This document shows, piece by piece, positions 26,090-34,057 of a DNA stretch of 64,000 nt (its first letter is position 1; each line of letters begins with the position of its first letter). Location of the stretch: the NCBI RefSeq assembly GCF_006738645.1, contig NZ_AP019700.1:4942001-5006000 (forward strand). Direction: 5' to 3'. The translations under genes were made by a program, and so were the position numbers. The notes beneath the pieces were generated by a model. The model made no database searches, was not told where the DNA came from, and saw nothing but the letters and a program-made list of their open reading frames with translations. The DNA comes from Stella humosa. Lineage in GTDB: Bacteria > Pseudomonadota > Alphaproteobacteria > ATCC43930 > Allostellaceae.

Positions 26090-26998
26090 TTATGCCGACG
26101 GCAGATCGGCATAGGTGGCGGCCAGCGCCATGAAACCCGCGATCGAGCGCACGTTGCGGCGGCCCTGGAGGCAGATGGCGAAGGCCTCGGTCGCGGCATC
26201 GGCGTCAAGCAGGCGCAGCGCCCGCAGGCGGGGATCGGGCGTGAACTCGGCCTCCGACAGGATGCCAACGCCCAGCCCCTCGGCGACCGCCTCGCGCACC
26301 GCCTCGCGCGGCACCTCCAGCACGACGTTGGGCTTGATCCGCGCCTGGCGCAGCGCGCGCTCGAACGCCTCGCGGGTGCGCGACCCGGCCTCGCGCATCA
26401 CCAAGGGCTCGTTCTCCAGCTCGGCTAGGCGGATGGCCCCGCGCTCGGCCCAGCGATGGTGGCGGGAGACGAAGACGATCACCGCCTGGCGTTGCAGGGG
26501 CACGGCGGTCAGGCGGGAGTCCTCCGCCCCGCCGCCGACCACGGCGACGTCGAGCCGGCCCTCCAGCACCTCGTTCAGGATCGCCTCGGAATTGCCCGTC
26601 CGCAGCGTCAGGGCCAGGTGGGGATGGGTCGCGCGCAGGCCGGCCAGCAGCTTCATCACGAAGAACGGCCCGACCGAGCCGACGCGCAGCGTGCCGGTGA
26701 CGGCTCCGCCCAGGGCCTCCAGCAGGCCGATTGCCTCCTCCTCATGCTGGAAGATGCGGCGCGCCACGGCCAGCAGGGCGGCCCCGCTCTCCGACAGGGC
26801 CACGCCGCCCGGCAGGCGCTGGAACAGCTCGACGCGGTAGTGCTCCTCCAGCGCCTTCACCTGGGTGGTGATGGTGGGCTGACCGACATTGAGGGCCTGG
26901 GCCGCGCGGGTGAAGCTCAGATGCTCGGCCACCGCGAAGAACGACCGTAGCTGGTTGAAGTTGAGATACTTGATCCGCTCGGGCTCGCGCTCGCTCAA
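26090..26998 (-). CDS. LysR-family transcriptional regulator
   Basis: 302 residues. The LysR winged helix is at about 12-70 (LNFNQLRSFFAVAEHLSFTRAAQALNVGQPTITTQVKALEE). It is followed by the two-lobe co-inducer domain (TGTLRVGSVGPFFVMKLLAGL, LDVAVVGGGAEDS, VAEGLGVGILSEAEF). It is embedded in the middle of the leftward directon, 29 bases after the hydrolase and 123 bases before the UgpB-like gene. No divergent promoter adjoins it, unlike most LysR genes, so it may activate the downstream promoter in the 123-base gap or be autoregulated within the operon. Confidence 0.92.
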   Translation of the reverse strand: MSEREPERIKYLNFNQLRSFFAVAEHLSFTRAAQALNVGQPTITTQVKALEEHYRVELFQRLPGGVALSESGAALLAVARRIFQHEEEAIGLLEALGGAVTGTLRVGSVGPFFVMKLLAGLRATHPHLALTLRTGNSEAILNEVLEGRLDVAVVGGGAEDSRLTAVPLQRQAVIVFVSRHHRWAERGAIRLAELENEPLVMREAGSRTREAFERALRQARIKPNVVLEVPREAVREAVAEGLGVGILSEAEFTPDPRLRALRLLDADAATEAFAICLQGRRNVRSIAGFMALAATYADLPSA

Positions 26999-27027
26999 TA
27001 GACCACCTCGCCCGTTCGGGTCGGCCG

Positions 27028-27852
27028 TCAGTGGGCGTCGGCGAGGCTGCGCAGGGTCCCCGCCAGCGGGCTGTCCGGCCGCGCCAGCTCCAGGACGACA
27101 TCATAGTGGTTGCGGCCGGCCAGCACCATCGGCGGCGGCTGCCAGCGATGGCTGGCCAGCGCGTCGGCGAAGTGTTGCGACTGTTCGAGGAAGGCATCGG
27201 TCTCGTCCGCGCCGACGGCCAACGCGATCGGCACCCGGCCACTGCCCGCATGCACGACCGGGCTGAGGCGGGCAGCGGCCGCGGCATCGAGACGGAGGTC
27301 GGCATTGATCGAGGTGGCGCGGATCGGGTCCAGGTCGAAGACGCCGCTGATCGCCAGGCAGCCCCGCAACGGTGGCGGGCCGCCCCAGTCCGCCAGGGCC
27401 ATCATCGCCGCCAGGTGCCCGCCGGCCGAATGGCCGGAGACGATGAGCCTGGCCGGGTCGCCGCCGAAGGTCCCGGCGTTTCGGTGCACCCACGCCACGG
27501 CCCGGCGCATCTGGTCGACGATGTGGTCGATCGTCACTGCCGGTGCCAGGTCGTACTCCACGACGACCGTCGCCCACCCGGCCGCCGCCGTCGCCGCGGC
27601 CACGAAGCGGTAGTCCTCCTTGCGGTGAGCCCGCCAGTAGCCCCCATGAATGAAGAGGTGGATCGGCCGGACGCCGGCCGGCGCCGGGAAGATGTCGGCC
27701 CGCTCTCGCGGTCCCGGACCGTAGGGCACGTCGAGGTGGGCGGGTAGTTCGCGGACGGCCTGCTCGCTCTCGGTCGCATAGCGGGCGAGGATCAGCTCCC
27801 GGTCCGGGTGCCGCCAGCGGAAGTCGTACTGGCGCTCCAGCGGCTCAGGCAT
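27028..27852 (-). CDS. Alpha/beta hydrolase, kynurenine-formamidase-like
   Basis: A 274-residue enzyme of the alpha/beta-hydrolase-3 / kynurenine formamidase group. It has the oxyanion motif HGGYW (69-73), nucleophile elbow GHSAGG (Ser near 142) and His in GRNHYDVV. The probable acid is the Asp in GADETDAF. These enzymes cut formamides, carbamates or small esters. No signal peptide. Its ATG overlaps the end of the ADH gene by 8 bases. In this operon it could release a formyl or acyl group from the oxygenase product or from a glutathione thioester; that is inference. Confidence 0.88.
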   Translation of the reverse strand: MPEPLERQYDFRWRHPDRELILARYATESEQAVRELPAHLDVPYGPGPRERADIFPAPAGVRPIHLFIHGGYWRAHRKEDYRFVAAATAAAGWATVVVEYDLAPAVTIDHIVDQMRRAVAWVHRNAGTFGGDPARLIVSGHSAGGHLAAMMALADWGGPPPLRGCLAISGVFDLDPIRATSINADLRLDAAAAARLSPVVHAGSGRVPIALAVGADETDAFLEQSQHFADALASHRWQPPPMVLAGRNHYDVVLELARPDSPLAGTLRSLADAH

Positions 27853-28954
27853 GGAGCAGGACGGCGCGCGAGGACTGGCCGGTGCGCATCAGCTCGAACG
27901 CCTCGTTGACGGCGTCGATCGGCAGGGTATGGCTGACCAGCCCGTCCACCGTGATGGTGCCCGCCGCCAGCATGTCGGCATAACGGCCCAGTTGCGAGCG
28001 GCCCTTCACCCCGCCGAAATAGCTGCCCTTCAGCGTCCGGCCATAGCGCACCATGACCGGCCTGACGCCGATCTCCGCCCCGTCCGGCTCGACCCCGAGC
28101 AGGACGCAGGTGCCCCAGCCAACGCAGGTGCATTCGAAGGCCTGGCGCATGACGCCCAGTTCGCCGGAGCTCTCGAAGCTGACGTCGACGCCGCCATCGG
28201 TCATGTCGATGATAGCCGCGACCAGCCTCGGCCCCAGCGGCACCGGGTCGATCAGGTCGGTGGCACCGAAGCGGGCGGCCAGGTCGCGCTTCATCGGGTT
28301 GGGGTCGATGCCGATGATGCGCGCGGCCCCGGCGGCGCGCGCACCCTGGACGATGTTGACTCCAACCCCGCCCAACCCGAACACGGCCACCGTGTCGCCG
28401 GGCCGGACATCGTGCATGGCAGCACCGACCCCTGTCGTCACCCCACATCCCAGCAGGCAGGCCTGGGCCAGCGGCAGGTCGCTGCGGATGCGGGCGACGG
28501 CCACCTCGGGCACGACCGTGTAGCGCGAGAAGGTGGAGGTCCCCATGAAATGGTGGATCGGCTGGCCGTTCAGGCGGAAGCGCGCGGTGCCGTCGAGCAG
28601 CACGCCCAGGTCGCGGGTCTTGCGCGTCGACCAGCAGATGTTGGTGCGCCCGCTGCGGCATTGCCGGCAGGTCCCGCACTCCGCGCCATAGAGCGGCACG
28701 ACATGGTCTCCCGGCCGTACCGTCTCCACGTCAGGGCCGACCTCCACCACCACGCCCGCCCCTTCATGGCCGAGGATGGCCGGCAGGGGCGAGTTGGCAT
28801 TGATGCCCCAGAAGATCACCGCGTCTGTGTGGCAGACGCCGGTCGCCTTGATCTCGATCAGCACCTCGCCCGATTTCGGCCCCTCGACCTCGACCGTCTC
28901 CATCGTCATCGGCTGGTTGGCGCTGTGGCAGACCGCGGCGCGGGACTGGATCAT
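27845..28954 (-). CDS. Zinc alcohol dehydrogenase, class III (glutathione-dependent formaldehyde dehydrogenase-like)
   Basis: 369 residues, the class III ADH length. The catalytic zinc ligands are Cys41 (GVCHTD), His63-Glu64 (GHEGAG) and the Cys in LLGCGVTTG. The structural zinc site has four Cys at 93, 96, 99 and 107 (ECGTCRQCRSGRTNIC). The nucleotide site reads VFGLGGVGVNIVQGARAAGA, and GSYFGGVKGRSQL matches FrmA closely. FrmA enzymes oxidise S-hydroxymethyl-glutathione, the trap form of formaldehyde. Its placement beside an oxygenase and electron chain fits formaldehyde release by oxidative demethylation. Start 28954 overlaps the reductase stop (ATGA). Confidence 0.9.
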   Translation of the reverse strand: MIQSRAAVCHSANQPMTMETVEVEGPKSGEVLIEIKATGVCHTDAVIFWGINANSPLPAILGHEGAGVVVEVGPDVETVRPGDHVVPLYGAECGTCRQCRSGRTNICWSTRKTRDLGVLLDGTARFRLNGQPIHHFMGTSTFSRYTVVPEVAVARIRSDLPLAQACLLGCGVTTGVGAAMHDVRPGDTVAVFGLGGVGVNIVQGARAAGAARIIGIDPNPMKRDLAARFGATDLIDPVPLGPRLVAAIIDMTDGGVDVSFESSGELGVMRQAFECTCVGWGTCVLLGVEPDGAEIGVRPVMVRYGRTLKGSYFGGVKGRSQLGRYADMLAAGTITVDGLVSHTLPIDAVNEAFELMRTGQSSRAVLLHA

Positions 28955-30144
28955 GGCTGCTTCCGGTCGTGTGAGTTCTGGGACGGGCTGGACCCGGCCT
29001 CGATCGCGATGCGCGCCTGGCGGACGTCCTTGGGCCGGTTGACGCCGACGACACCCACCAGTTCGCCACCCAGCCGGCAGAGGACACTGAAGGCGCCAGT
29101 GGCCGGGTCGCCCTGCAGCTCGGCCTCGGTCGTGGCATTGGTCAGCCCGGCGAACTGCACGGTGGTGTCGTACTGGTCGGTCCAGAAGGTCGGCACCTTC
29201 GCCCGCGGCTGCGCGACGCCGAGGATGGTGCGGGCACAGGTCGCCGCCTGCTCCTGGGCGTTGTGCCAGGATTCCAGGCGCCATTCGCGATCGAAGCGGG
29301 CGCTGCGATGGCGGGCGACGTCGCCGATGGCATGGATCGACGGCAGGGACGCGCGGCAGCCGGCATCCACGACGATGCCGTCGCGCACCTCCAGCCCGGC
29401 CGCGCGCGCGAGCCGGTCATTGGGTGCCGAGCCGATGGCGACGATGGCGAGGTCGGCCGGCAGGGCCTGACCGCTGGTCAGCACGACCGAGCGCAGCCGG
29501 CCGTCGCCCACGAAGGCGGCGACGGAAGCATCGCAGCGGAGGTCGACGCCGCGCGCGCGATGCAGGCCCGCCACATGGTCGGCCACCAGCGCCGGCAGCA
29601 CGCGGGCGAGCGGGCGGGGGGCGGCCTCCAGCACGGTGACGGTGCTGCCGCCCACGCGCAGGGTGGCCGCGACCTCCAGCCCGACCAGGCCGGCGCCGAC
29701 GACGACGACACGGCCCCCCGGCGCGGCCGCCGCCGCAATCGCCTGGCAGTCCGCCCAGGTCCGCAGGACGTGGATGCCCGGGAGCCCGGCGCCCGGGATG
29801 CCGAGGCGCAGCGGTGTCAGGCCCGTGGCGAAGACCAGGTTCGTGAAATCCAGGCGGTCGCCGCCGTCGAGTTGCACGGTCCCGCCGGCGGGATCGACGG
29901 CAACCGCCCGGCGGCCGAGATGCAGGGCGACGCCCGCCTCAGAGTACCATTCGCGCGGGCGGACCAGCGCGCCCTCGAACGCGTCGGTGCCGCGCAGCAG
30001 GCCCTTGGACAAGGGCGGCCGCTCATAGGGCGGGTGGGGCTCGTCGCCGATCAGGGCGATCGGATCGGCATAGCCGCCGTCGCGCAAGGCGACCGCCAGC
30101 GCGCCCGCGGCGTGGCCGGCGCCGACGACAACCACGCCGGCCAT
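28951..30144 (-). CDS. FAD-dependent ferredoxin/rubredoxin reductase
   Basis: 397 residues. It has two dinucleotide folds: FAD-binding VVVGAGHAAGALA at the N-terminus (about 4-16) and NAD-binding VVVVGAGLVGLEVA (about 145-158). The PPYERPPLSKGLL motif of oxygenase-coupled ferredoxin reductases and the FAD-closing AIGDVARH (about 290) are present. It should pass electrons from NAD(P)H to a small iron-sulfur carrier, most simply the Rieske ferredoxin at 22563, for use by the di-iron protein at 30195. It ends in the ATGA overlap with the ADH gene. Confidence 0.91.
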   Translation of the reverse strand: MAGVVVVGAGHAAGALAVALRDGGYADPIALIGDEPHPPYERPPLSKGLLRGTDAFEGALVRPREWYSEAGVALHLGRRAVAVDPAGGTVQLDGGDRLDFTNLVFATGLTPLRLGIPGAGLPGIHVLRTWADCQAIAAAAAPGGRVVVVGAGLVGLEVAATLRVGGSTVTVLEAAPRPLARVLPALVADHVAGLHRARGVDLRCDASVAAFVGDGRLRSVVLTSGQALPADLAIVAIGSAPNDRLARAAGLEVRDGIVVDAGCRASLPSIHAIGDVARHRSARFDREWRLESWHNAQEQAATCARTILGVAQPRAKVPTFWTDQYDTTVQFAGLTNATTEAELQGDPATGAFSVLCRLGGELVGVVGVNRPKDVRQARIAIEAGSSPSQNSHDRKQP

Positions 30145-30194
30145 CAGATGGAGCCCAGCATCAGATGAAGCCCGGCATCAGACGCAGAGCGGCA

Positions 30195-31166
30195 TCAGGC
30201 GCGCGCGGCCGCGGCCCGCCGGTCGAGCAACTGGCGCAGCAGCGTGCGGTGGACGGCCAGATAGCCTGTCGAGACATGGGCCAGCCGGGGCGCCACCGCG
30301 CGATGCAGGCGGGGCAGCGCGTGGAACGGCAGCGACGGCAGCAGGTGATGCTCGGCGTGGTAGGGCATGTTCCAGAAGAGGAAGTTCAACAGCGGGTGCG
30401 CCCGGACGGTGCGCGTGTTCTCCAGCAGGTCGGGGCTTTCGGCGGCACCGGTATGCTCGGCCATGCGGATAAGGCGCAGGAAGGGCTCGCCCGCGATGCG
30501 CGGAACGATCCAGTAGAGCAGCAGCAGGTCGAAGGTGCCGGTCGCCAGGGCGGCCGCCACGATCGCGGCATAGATCGCCAGGAACACGCGGGTCTCGTCG
30601 CGGACGCGGGCGCGCTCGCTCTCGGTGATGAAGCTCTGCTCCACCGCATCGAACCGGCCGATCGCCGAGCGGCCGAGGATGGTGAACAGCTTGCCCCAGA
30701 AGGACAGGCCAAAGGCCAGCGCCACATACTCCCGCAGGGTCGCCGGCATGCGGACGATGTCGGGGTCCAGTTCGGGATGCTGGGTGTAGGTGTGGTGGTC
30801 GGCGTGGCGATACTTGAAATAGAGCGGCGGCCGCCAGATCAGGAAGCCCGAGACCCAGCCGACGACCTGGTTCAGCCAGCGGGTGCGGAAGGCCGTGCCG
30901 TGCGTGCATTCGTGCATCGGCCCGAACCACAGCGCCATCACGAAGCCATGCAGCAGCACCGCCGGCACCACCAGCAGCCACGAACCGCTGGCCAGCCCGA
31001 TGAGCGCGCCGGTGGCGACCTGGGCCGCGACATGGCCCGCGAACTGCAGCAGCCCGTCACGGTCGGTGCGTCGGCGCAGTTCCTTCACCAATGCTGGCGG
31101 GACGGCGTTGCCGCCGGAAAGACGCCAGCTTTCGCCCGACGCCACGTTCGCCTGTTCGGCAATCAT
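30195..31166 (-). CDS. Membrane fatty-acid-desaturase-like di-iron oxygenase
   Basis: 323 residues, with about four hydrophobic helices and the three histidine boxes of the membrane di-iron desaturase/hydroxylase superfamily: His85-Glu-Cys-Thr-His89, His121-Ala-Asp-His-His125 and His270-Ala-Glu-His-His274. An extra RMAEHTG motif sits near 234. The superfamily covers acyl desaturases, AlkB/XylM-type hydroxylases and N-demethylating enzymes. Start 31166 has a good AAGGA eight bases upstream; a longer frame to 31244 lacks one. It is the first gene of the ten-gene leftward directon. Context favours a hydroxylase or demethylase rather than lipid desaturation. Confidence 0.87.
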   Translation of the reverse strand: MIAEQANVASGESWRLSGGNAVPPALVKELRRRTDRDGLLQFAGHVAAQVATGALIGLASGSWLLVVPAVLLHGFVMALWFGPMHECTHGTAFRTRWLNQVVGWVSGFLIWRPPLYFKYRHADHHTYTQHPELDPDIVRMPATLREYVALAFGLSFWGKLFTILGRSAIGRFDAVEQSFITESERARVRDETRVFLAIYAAIVAAALATGTFDLLLLYWIVPRIAGEPFLRLIRMAEHTGAAESPDLLENTRTVRAHPLLNFLFWNMPYHAEHHLLPSLPFHALPRLHRAVAPRLAHVSTGYLAVHRTLLRQLLDRRAAAARA

Positions 31167-31290
31167 CCGATGATCCTTGCGGCTCGTCCCCGAATTGTCG
31201 GGTTCGCCATTGTCGGCGGCCATGGCGCGCACCGGCAAATTCATGTTTTGGATCGAGGCGATTGACGATGCCGATGGTCGGCCCCGCCGT

Positions 31291-32451
31291 TCAGCCGCGG
31301 CCGGCTGCTGGTCGCCGCGGCATGCCGAACAGCGGTCGCAGCCAGCCAGCGCGCGCCACCAGCGCCGCCCCGGCCAGCGACAGCAGCAGCGCTGCAGCGC
31401 CGACCGCCAGGGCCTTGGTCAACGGCTGGCCGGACCAGCCGAACCACGCCCAGCCCAGCAGCACGATGATCGTCTGGTGAAGCATGTAGAAGGCGAGCGA
31501 CAGCGGCGCGAAGGCTGCCAACCCCGGTAGCGGCCGGTCGAGCCAGCGCCGCGCCTGGCCCAGCATCGCCAGCAGGACCAGCCATTCCGTGGCGATGCGC
31601 AGCCCATGGCGCGCCGCCCATGGCAGGTCGAAGAGGCCGAGCCCGCCGCGGGCGGCAGGCATGGATGCCAGCCAGAGCAACAGCCCGGCGCCCGCCGCCA
31701 GCGTGGCGGCGTGTCGGATCGACCTTGACGCCAAGTCCAGGCCCGGGTGGCGAGCCAGCCACCAACCAAAGAGGACCAGGAACAGGTAGTGCGCGTGGTC
31801 GCCCCAATCGGTGACCAGGTCGTGCGTGCTGGGAAAGGCGGGCCGCAACGCAAGTTCGATGGCAACCAGGACCATGCCCGCCGGCAACAGCAGCCAGGGT
31901 GCCGTCGCCACGCGGCGCGCCAGCGCCGGCCATGCCGTCGTCCGCGCCAGAGCCGCGATAGCGACGGCATAGGCGAACAGGTAGGGCAGGAACCAGAGAT
32001 GGTGCCAGGAGAGGTTACCCGCCGGATAGCAGCACTCCAGCGCATGGGACAGGAACTCGGGATAGCCGCCGGCGAAGTCGATCGGGCTCTGCCGCAACGG
32101 TGCCTGCGGCGTGGCCCGTTCCACCCAGACCTGCGGCGGCACCAGGACGAGCATGCCGAAGGCGAGCGGCAGCAGCAGGCGGGCGGCCCGCGCGTGCAGG
32201 AAGGCGCGCGGGCCGCGCCGCTCGAGCGCCCAGGCCGCCGCCATTCCCGCCAGCAGGAACAGCAGCGGCATCTGCCACAGCCCGATCAGCCGCAGCGTGA
32301 ACTCGGCCAGCCAATAGGGCGCCGTCGCATCCTTCATGTGCCAGGGCTGGCCATCGAAGAGCCGCGCGGTATGAAATGGGATCAGAAGCAGCACGGCCAC
32401 GGCGCGCAGATTGTCCACGTCGTGGCGCCGGAGGCTGGACGAGGTCGGCAT
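31291..32451 (-). CDS. Acyltransferase family 3 membrane protein
   Basis: A 386-residue polytopic membrane protein with about ten helices. The N-terminal DNLRAVAVLLLIPFHTARLFDG matches the Acyl_transf_3 (OafA/NolX-like) signature, with the conserved His in PFHTAR. Family members O-acylate surface polysaccharides, glucans or lipids. It might decorate the cyclic glucan made by the neighbouring ndvB, as OpgC does, but no direct link is seen. Start 32451 has AGGTGG just upstream; an in-frame ATG at 32484 falls inside the operator palindrome. It is expressed divergently from the TetR gene and is probably its target. Confidence 0.87.
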   Translation of the reverse strand: MPTSSSLRRHDVDNLRAVAVLLLIPFHTARLFDGQPWHMKDATAPYWLAEFTLRLIGLWQMPLLFLLAGMAAAWALERRGPRAFLHARAARLLLPLAFGMLVLVPPQVWVERATPQAPLRQSPIDFAGGYPEFLSHALECCYPAGNLSWHHLWFLPYLFAYAVAIAALARTTAWPALARRVATAPWLLLPAGMVLVAIELALRPAFPSTHDLVTDWGDHAHYLFLVLFGWWLARHPGLDLASRSIRHAATLAAGAGLLLWLASMPAARGGLGLFDLPWAARHGLRIATEWLVLLAMLGQARRWLDRPLPGLAAFAPLSLAFYMLHQTIIVLLGWAWFGWSGQPLTKALAVGAAALLLSLAGAALVARAGWLRPLFGMPRRPAAGRG

Positions 32452-32463
32452 GGGCCACCTAGA

Positions 32464-32469
32464 ATTATA
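32464..32469 (-). promoter_or_regulatory. -10 box of the acyltransferase promoter
   Basis: The minus strand reads a perfect TATAAT 13 bases upstream of the acyltransferase ATG, directly beside the palindrome at 32472-32488. The -35 region is a poor match, as would suit a promoter controlled by a repressor. A start site this close would leave a very short leader. Confidence 0.5.
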
Positions 32470-32471
32470 GA

Positions 32472-32488
32472 ATGAATGATTCATTCAT
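32472..32488. promoter_or_regulatory. Palindromic TetR-type operator
   Basis: ATGAATGATTCATTCAT is a perfect 8-bp inverted repeat around a central T. It lies in the 20-base gap between the acyltransferase and TetR genes. It covers the TetR start codon and abuts the acyltransferase -10 box. The TGAATGA/TCATTCA half-sites are of the kind bound by TetR dimers. Confidence 0.78.
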
Positions 32489-33209
32489 GATTCGCCCGGC
32501 GCCAGCAAGCGGTCGTGGCCGACGGCGGCCACAGGGCCGGCTGGCTGCCGTCGCCGAGGCGGCGGTGCGGGTCTTCACCCGCCAGGGCTGGCGGCTTGCC
32601 CAGGTGGCCGATGTCGCGGCCGAGGCCGGGGTCGCGACCGGGACGATCTATCTCTACGCCGCCGACAAGCAGGCCCTGCTCGACCTGGCCATTCGCGCGG
32701 CGGCTAGGCTCGACCTGCCGGGCGAAGCCGCCCTGCCGGCCGGCGCCGACATGGCCGCGACCCTGCGGGGGGCGCTGGGCCAACGGCTGGCGCTGCCGCG
32801 TCTGGCGGCCGTTGCGGACGGCGGCCCGATGGGACCGGAAACGTTGGCTCGCCTGCTGGCCGAGGTCTACGACCTGTTGGCCCGGGAACGCCGGCTGGTC
32901 CTGCTGCTCGACCGGCTATCGCCGGAACTGCCCGACATGGCCGAGACCTATGGTCAGGCTTGGCGCGCACCGGCCCTCGGCCGCTTTGCTGCGGCGATCG
33001 CCCGGCTAGCAGCCGCCGGTCACGCCCGCCGCGACCTGGACGCGGAGGCTGCCTCGCGCGCGGTGATCGAGATGCTGGCCTGGATGGCGATGCGGCGCAC
33101 GCATGACCCGCTGCCCCCTGCCGGCGACGAGGCGGTGGCACGGGCGACGGCCCTGGCACTGGCGGAGGCCGCATTGGCGCCGGTTGCCGCCGCTGGCAAA
33201 CGGCTATAG
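32472..33209 (+). CDS. TetR/AcrR-family transcriptional repressor
   Basis: 245 residues. The TetR helix-turn-helix is at about 20-65 (GRLAAVAEAAVRVFTRQGWRLAQVADVAAEAGVATGTIYLYAADKQALLDLAI), followed by a helical ligand-binding domain. The first ATG (32472) is the first base of the operator palindrome; a second in-frame ATG at 32487 would give 240 residues. No Shine-Dalgarno is visible before either. It very likely represses itself and the divergent acyltransferase through that palindrome. Confidence 0.9.
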   Translation: MNDSFMIRPAPASGRGRRRPQGRLAAVAEAAVRVFTRQGWRLAQVADVAAEAGVATGTIYLYAADKQALLDLAIRAAARLDLPGEAALPAGADMAATLRGALGQRLALPRLAAVADGGPMGPETLARLLAEVYDLLARERRLVLLLDRLSPELPDMAETYGQAWRAPALGRFAAAIARLAAAGHARRDLDAEAASRAVIEMLAWMAMRRTHDPLPPAGDEAVARATALALAEAALAPVAAAGKRL

Positions 33210-33244
33210 TCCCGCCGGGACCGTCGGATCGAAAGGTGCCGGAC

Positions 33245-34057
33245 ATGATCGAAGACGCGCTGGGGCCGATCGACTATGACGAGAGCGGCAGCGGCCCGAC
33301 CCTCGTGCTGGTGCCGGGATCCTGCAGCACCGGGGCCGCGTGGCGGCCGACGATCGCCGGCTGGGACGGCCGGTTCCGCAGCGTGACCACGAGCCTGCTG
33401 GGCTATGGCGGCACCGCCGAGCGCCGAACCCCGGACGACGGCTCCATCGACCACGAGGCGGCGATGCTGGAAGCGGTCGTGCGCCGCGCGGGCGCTCCCG
33501 TGCATCTGGTCGGGCATTCCTTCGGCGGGCTGGTGGCGCTGACGGTGGCACTACGCGGCCGGGTGCCCCTGGCCAGTCTCGTCGTCATGGAGCCGCCGGG
33601 GGTCGAACTGCTGCGGACGAGCGGTGCGGCGGACGCCTACCAGTCCTTTCACCGGATGACGGCCGACTATTTCGCCGCCTTCGAGGGCGGGGACACGGAC
33701 GCCATCGCGGGGATGATCGACTTTTATGGCGGCGCCGGCACCTTCGCATCCTGGCCGCAGCGGGTGCGCGACTATGCCGTGCGGACGACGCCGGTGAACA
33801 TCCTCGACTGGCGGAGCGCTTATGCCTGCACCCTGTCGGCCGCGACGCTGGCCGCCATCGCGATCCCGACCCTGGTCGTCTGCGGCGGCACCACCCACCC
33901 GGCGATGCGGCATCTGGCAGCACTGGTGGCCCGATCCATCCCCGGCGCCGGCCTCGCCACGATCGAAGGCGCCGCGCATTTCATGATCGCCACCCACGCC
34001 GCCGCCTCGGCCGACCTGATCGCCGGCCATGTCCGCAAGGCACAGGCCGGGCTCTAG
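33245..34057 (+). CDS. Alpha/beta hydrolase
   Basis: 270 residues. The nucleophile elbow is GHSFGG and the catalytic His is in EGAAHFM near the C-terminus. The position after strand 7 that normally carries the acid (GxxD) reads CGGTTHP, so the acid must come from elsewhere, possibly the Glu in VVMEPPG after strand 6. No lid signature allows a substrate guess. ATG 33245 is preceded by GAAAGG at a good distance (a GTG at 33236 is the alternative). It lies 35 bases after the TetR gene, probably in the same transcript, and its TAG shares the CTAG at 34054-34057 with the stop of the convergent glucan synthase. Confidence 0.83.
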   Translation: MIEDALGPIDYDESGSGPTLVLVPGSCSTGAAWRPTIAGWDGRFRSVTTSLLGYGGTAERRTPDDGSIDHEAAMLEAVVRRAGAPVHLVGHSFGGLVALTVALRGRVPLASLVVMEPPGVELLRTSGAADAYQSFHRMTADYFAAFEGGDTDAIAGMIDFYGGAGTFASWPQRVRDYAVRTTPVNILDWRSAYACTLSAATLAAIAIPTLVVCGGTTHPAMRHLAALVARSIPGAGLATIEGAAHFMIATHAAASADLIAGHVRKAQAGL

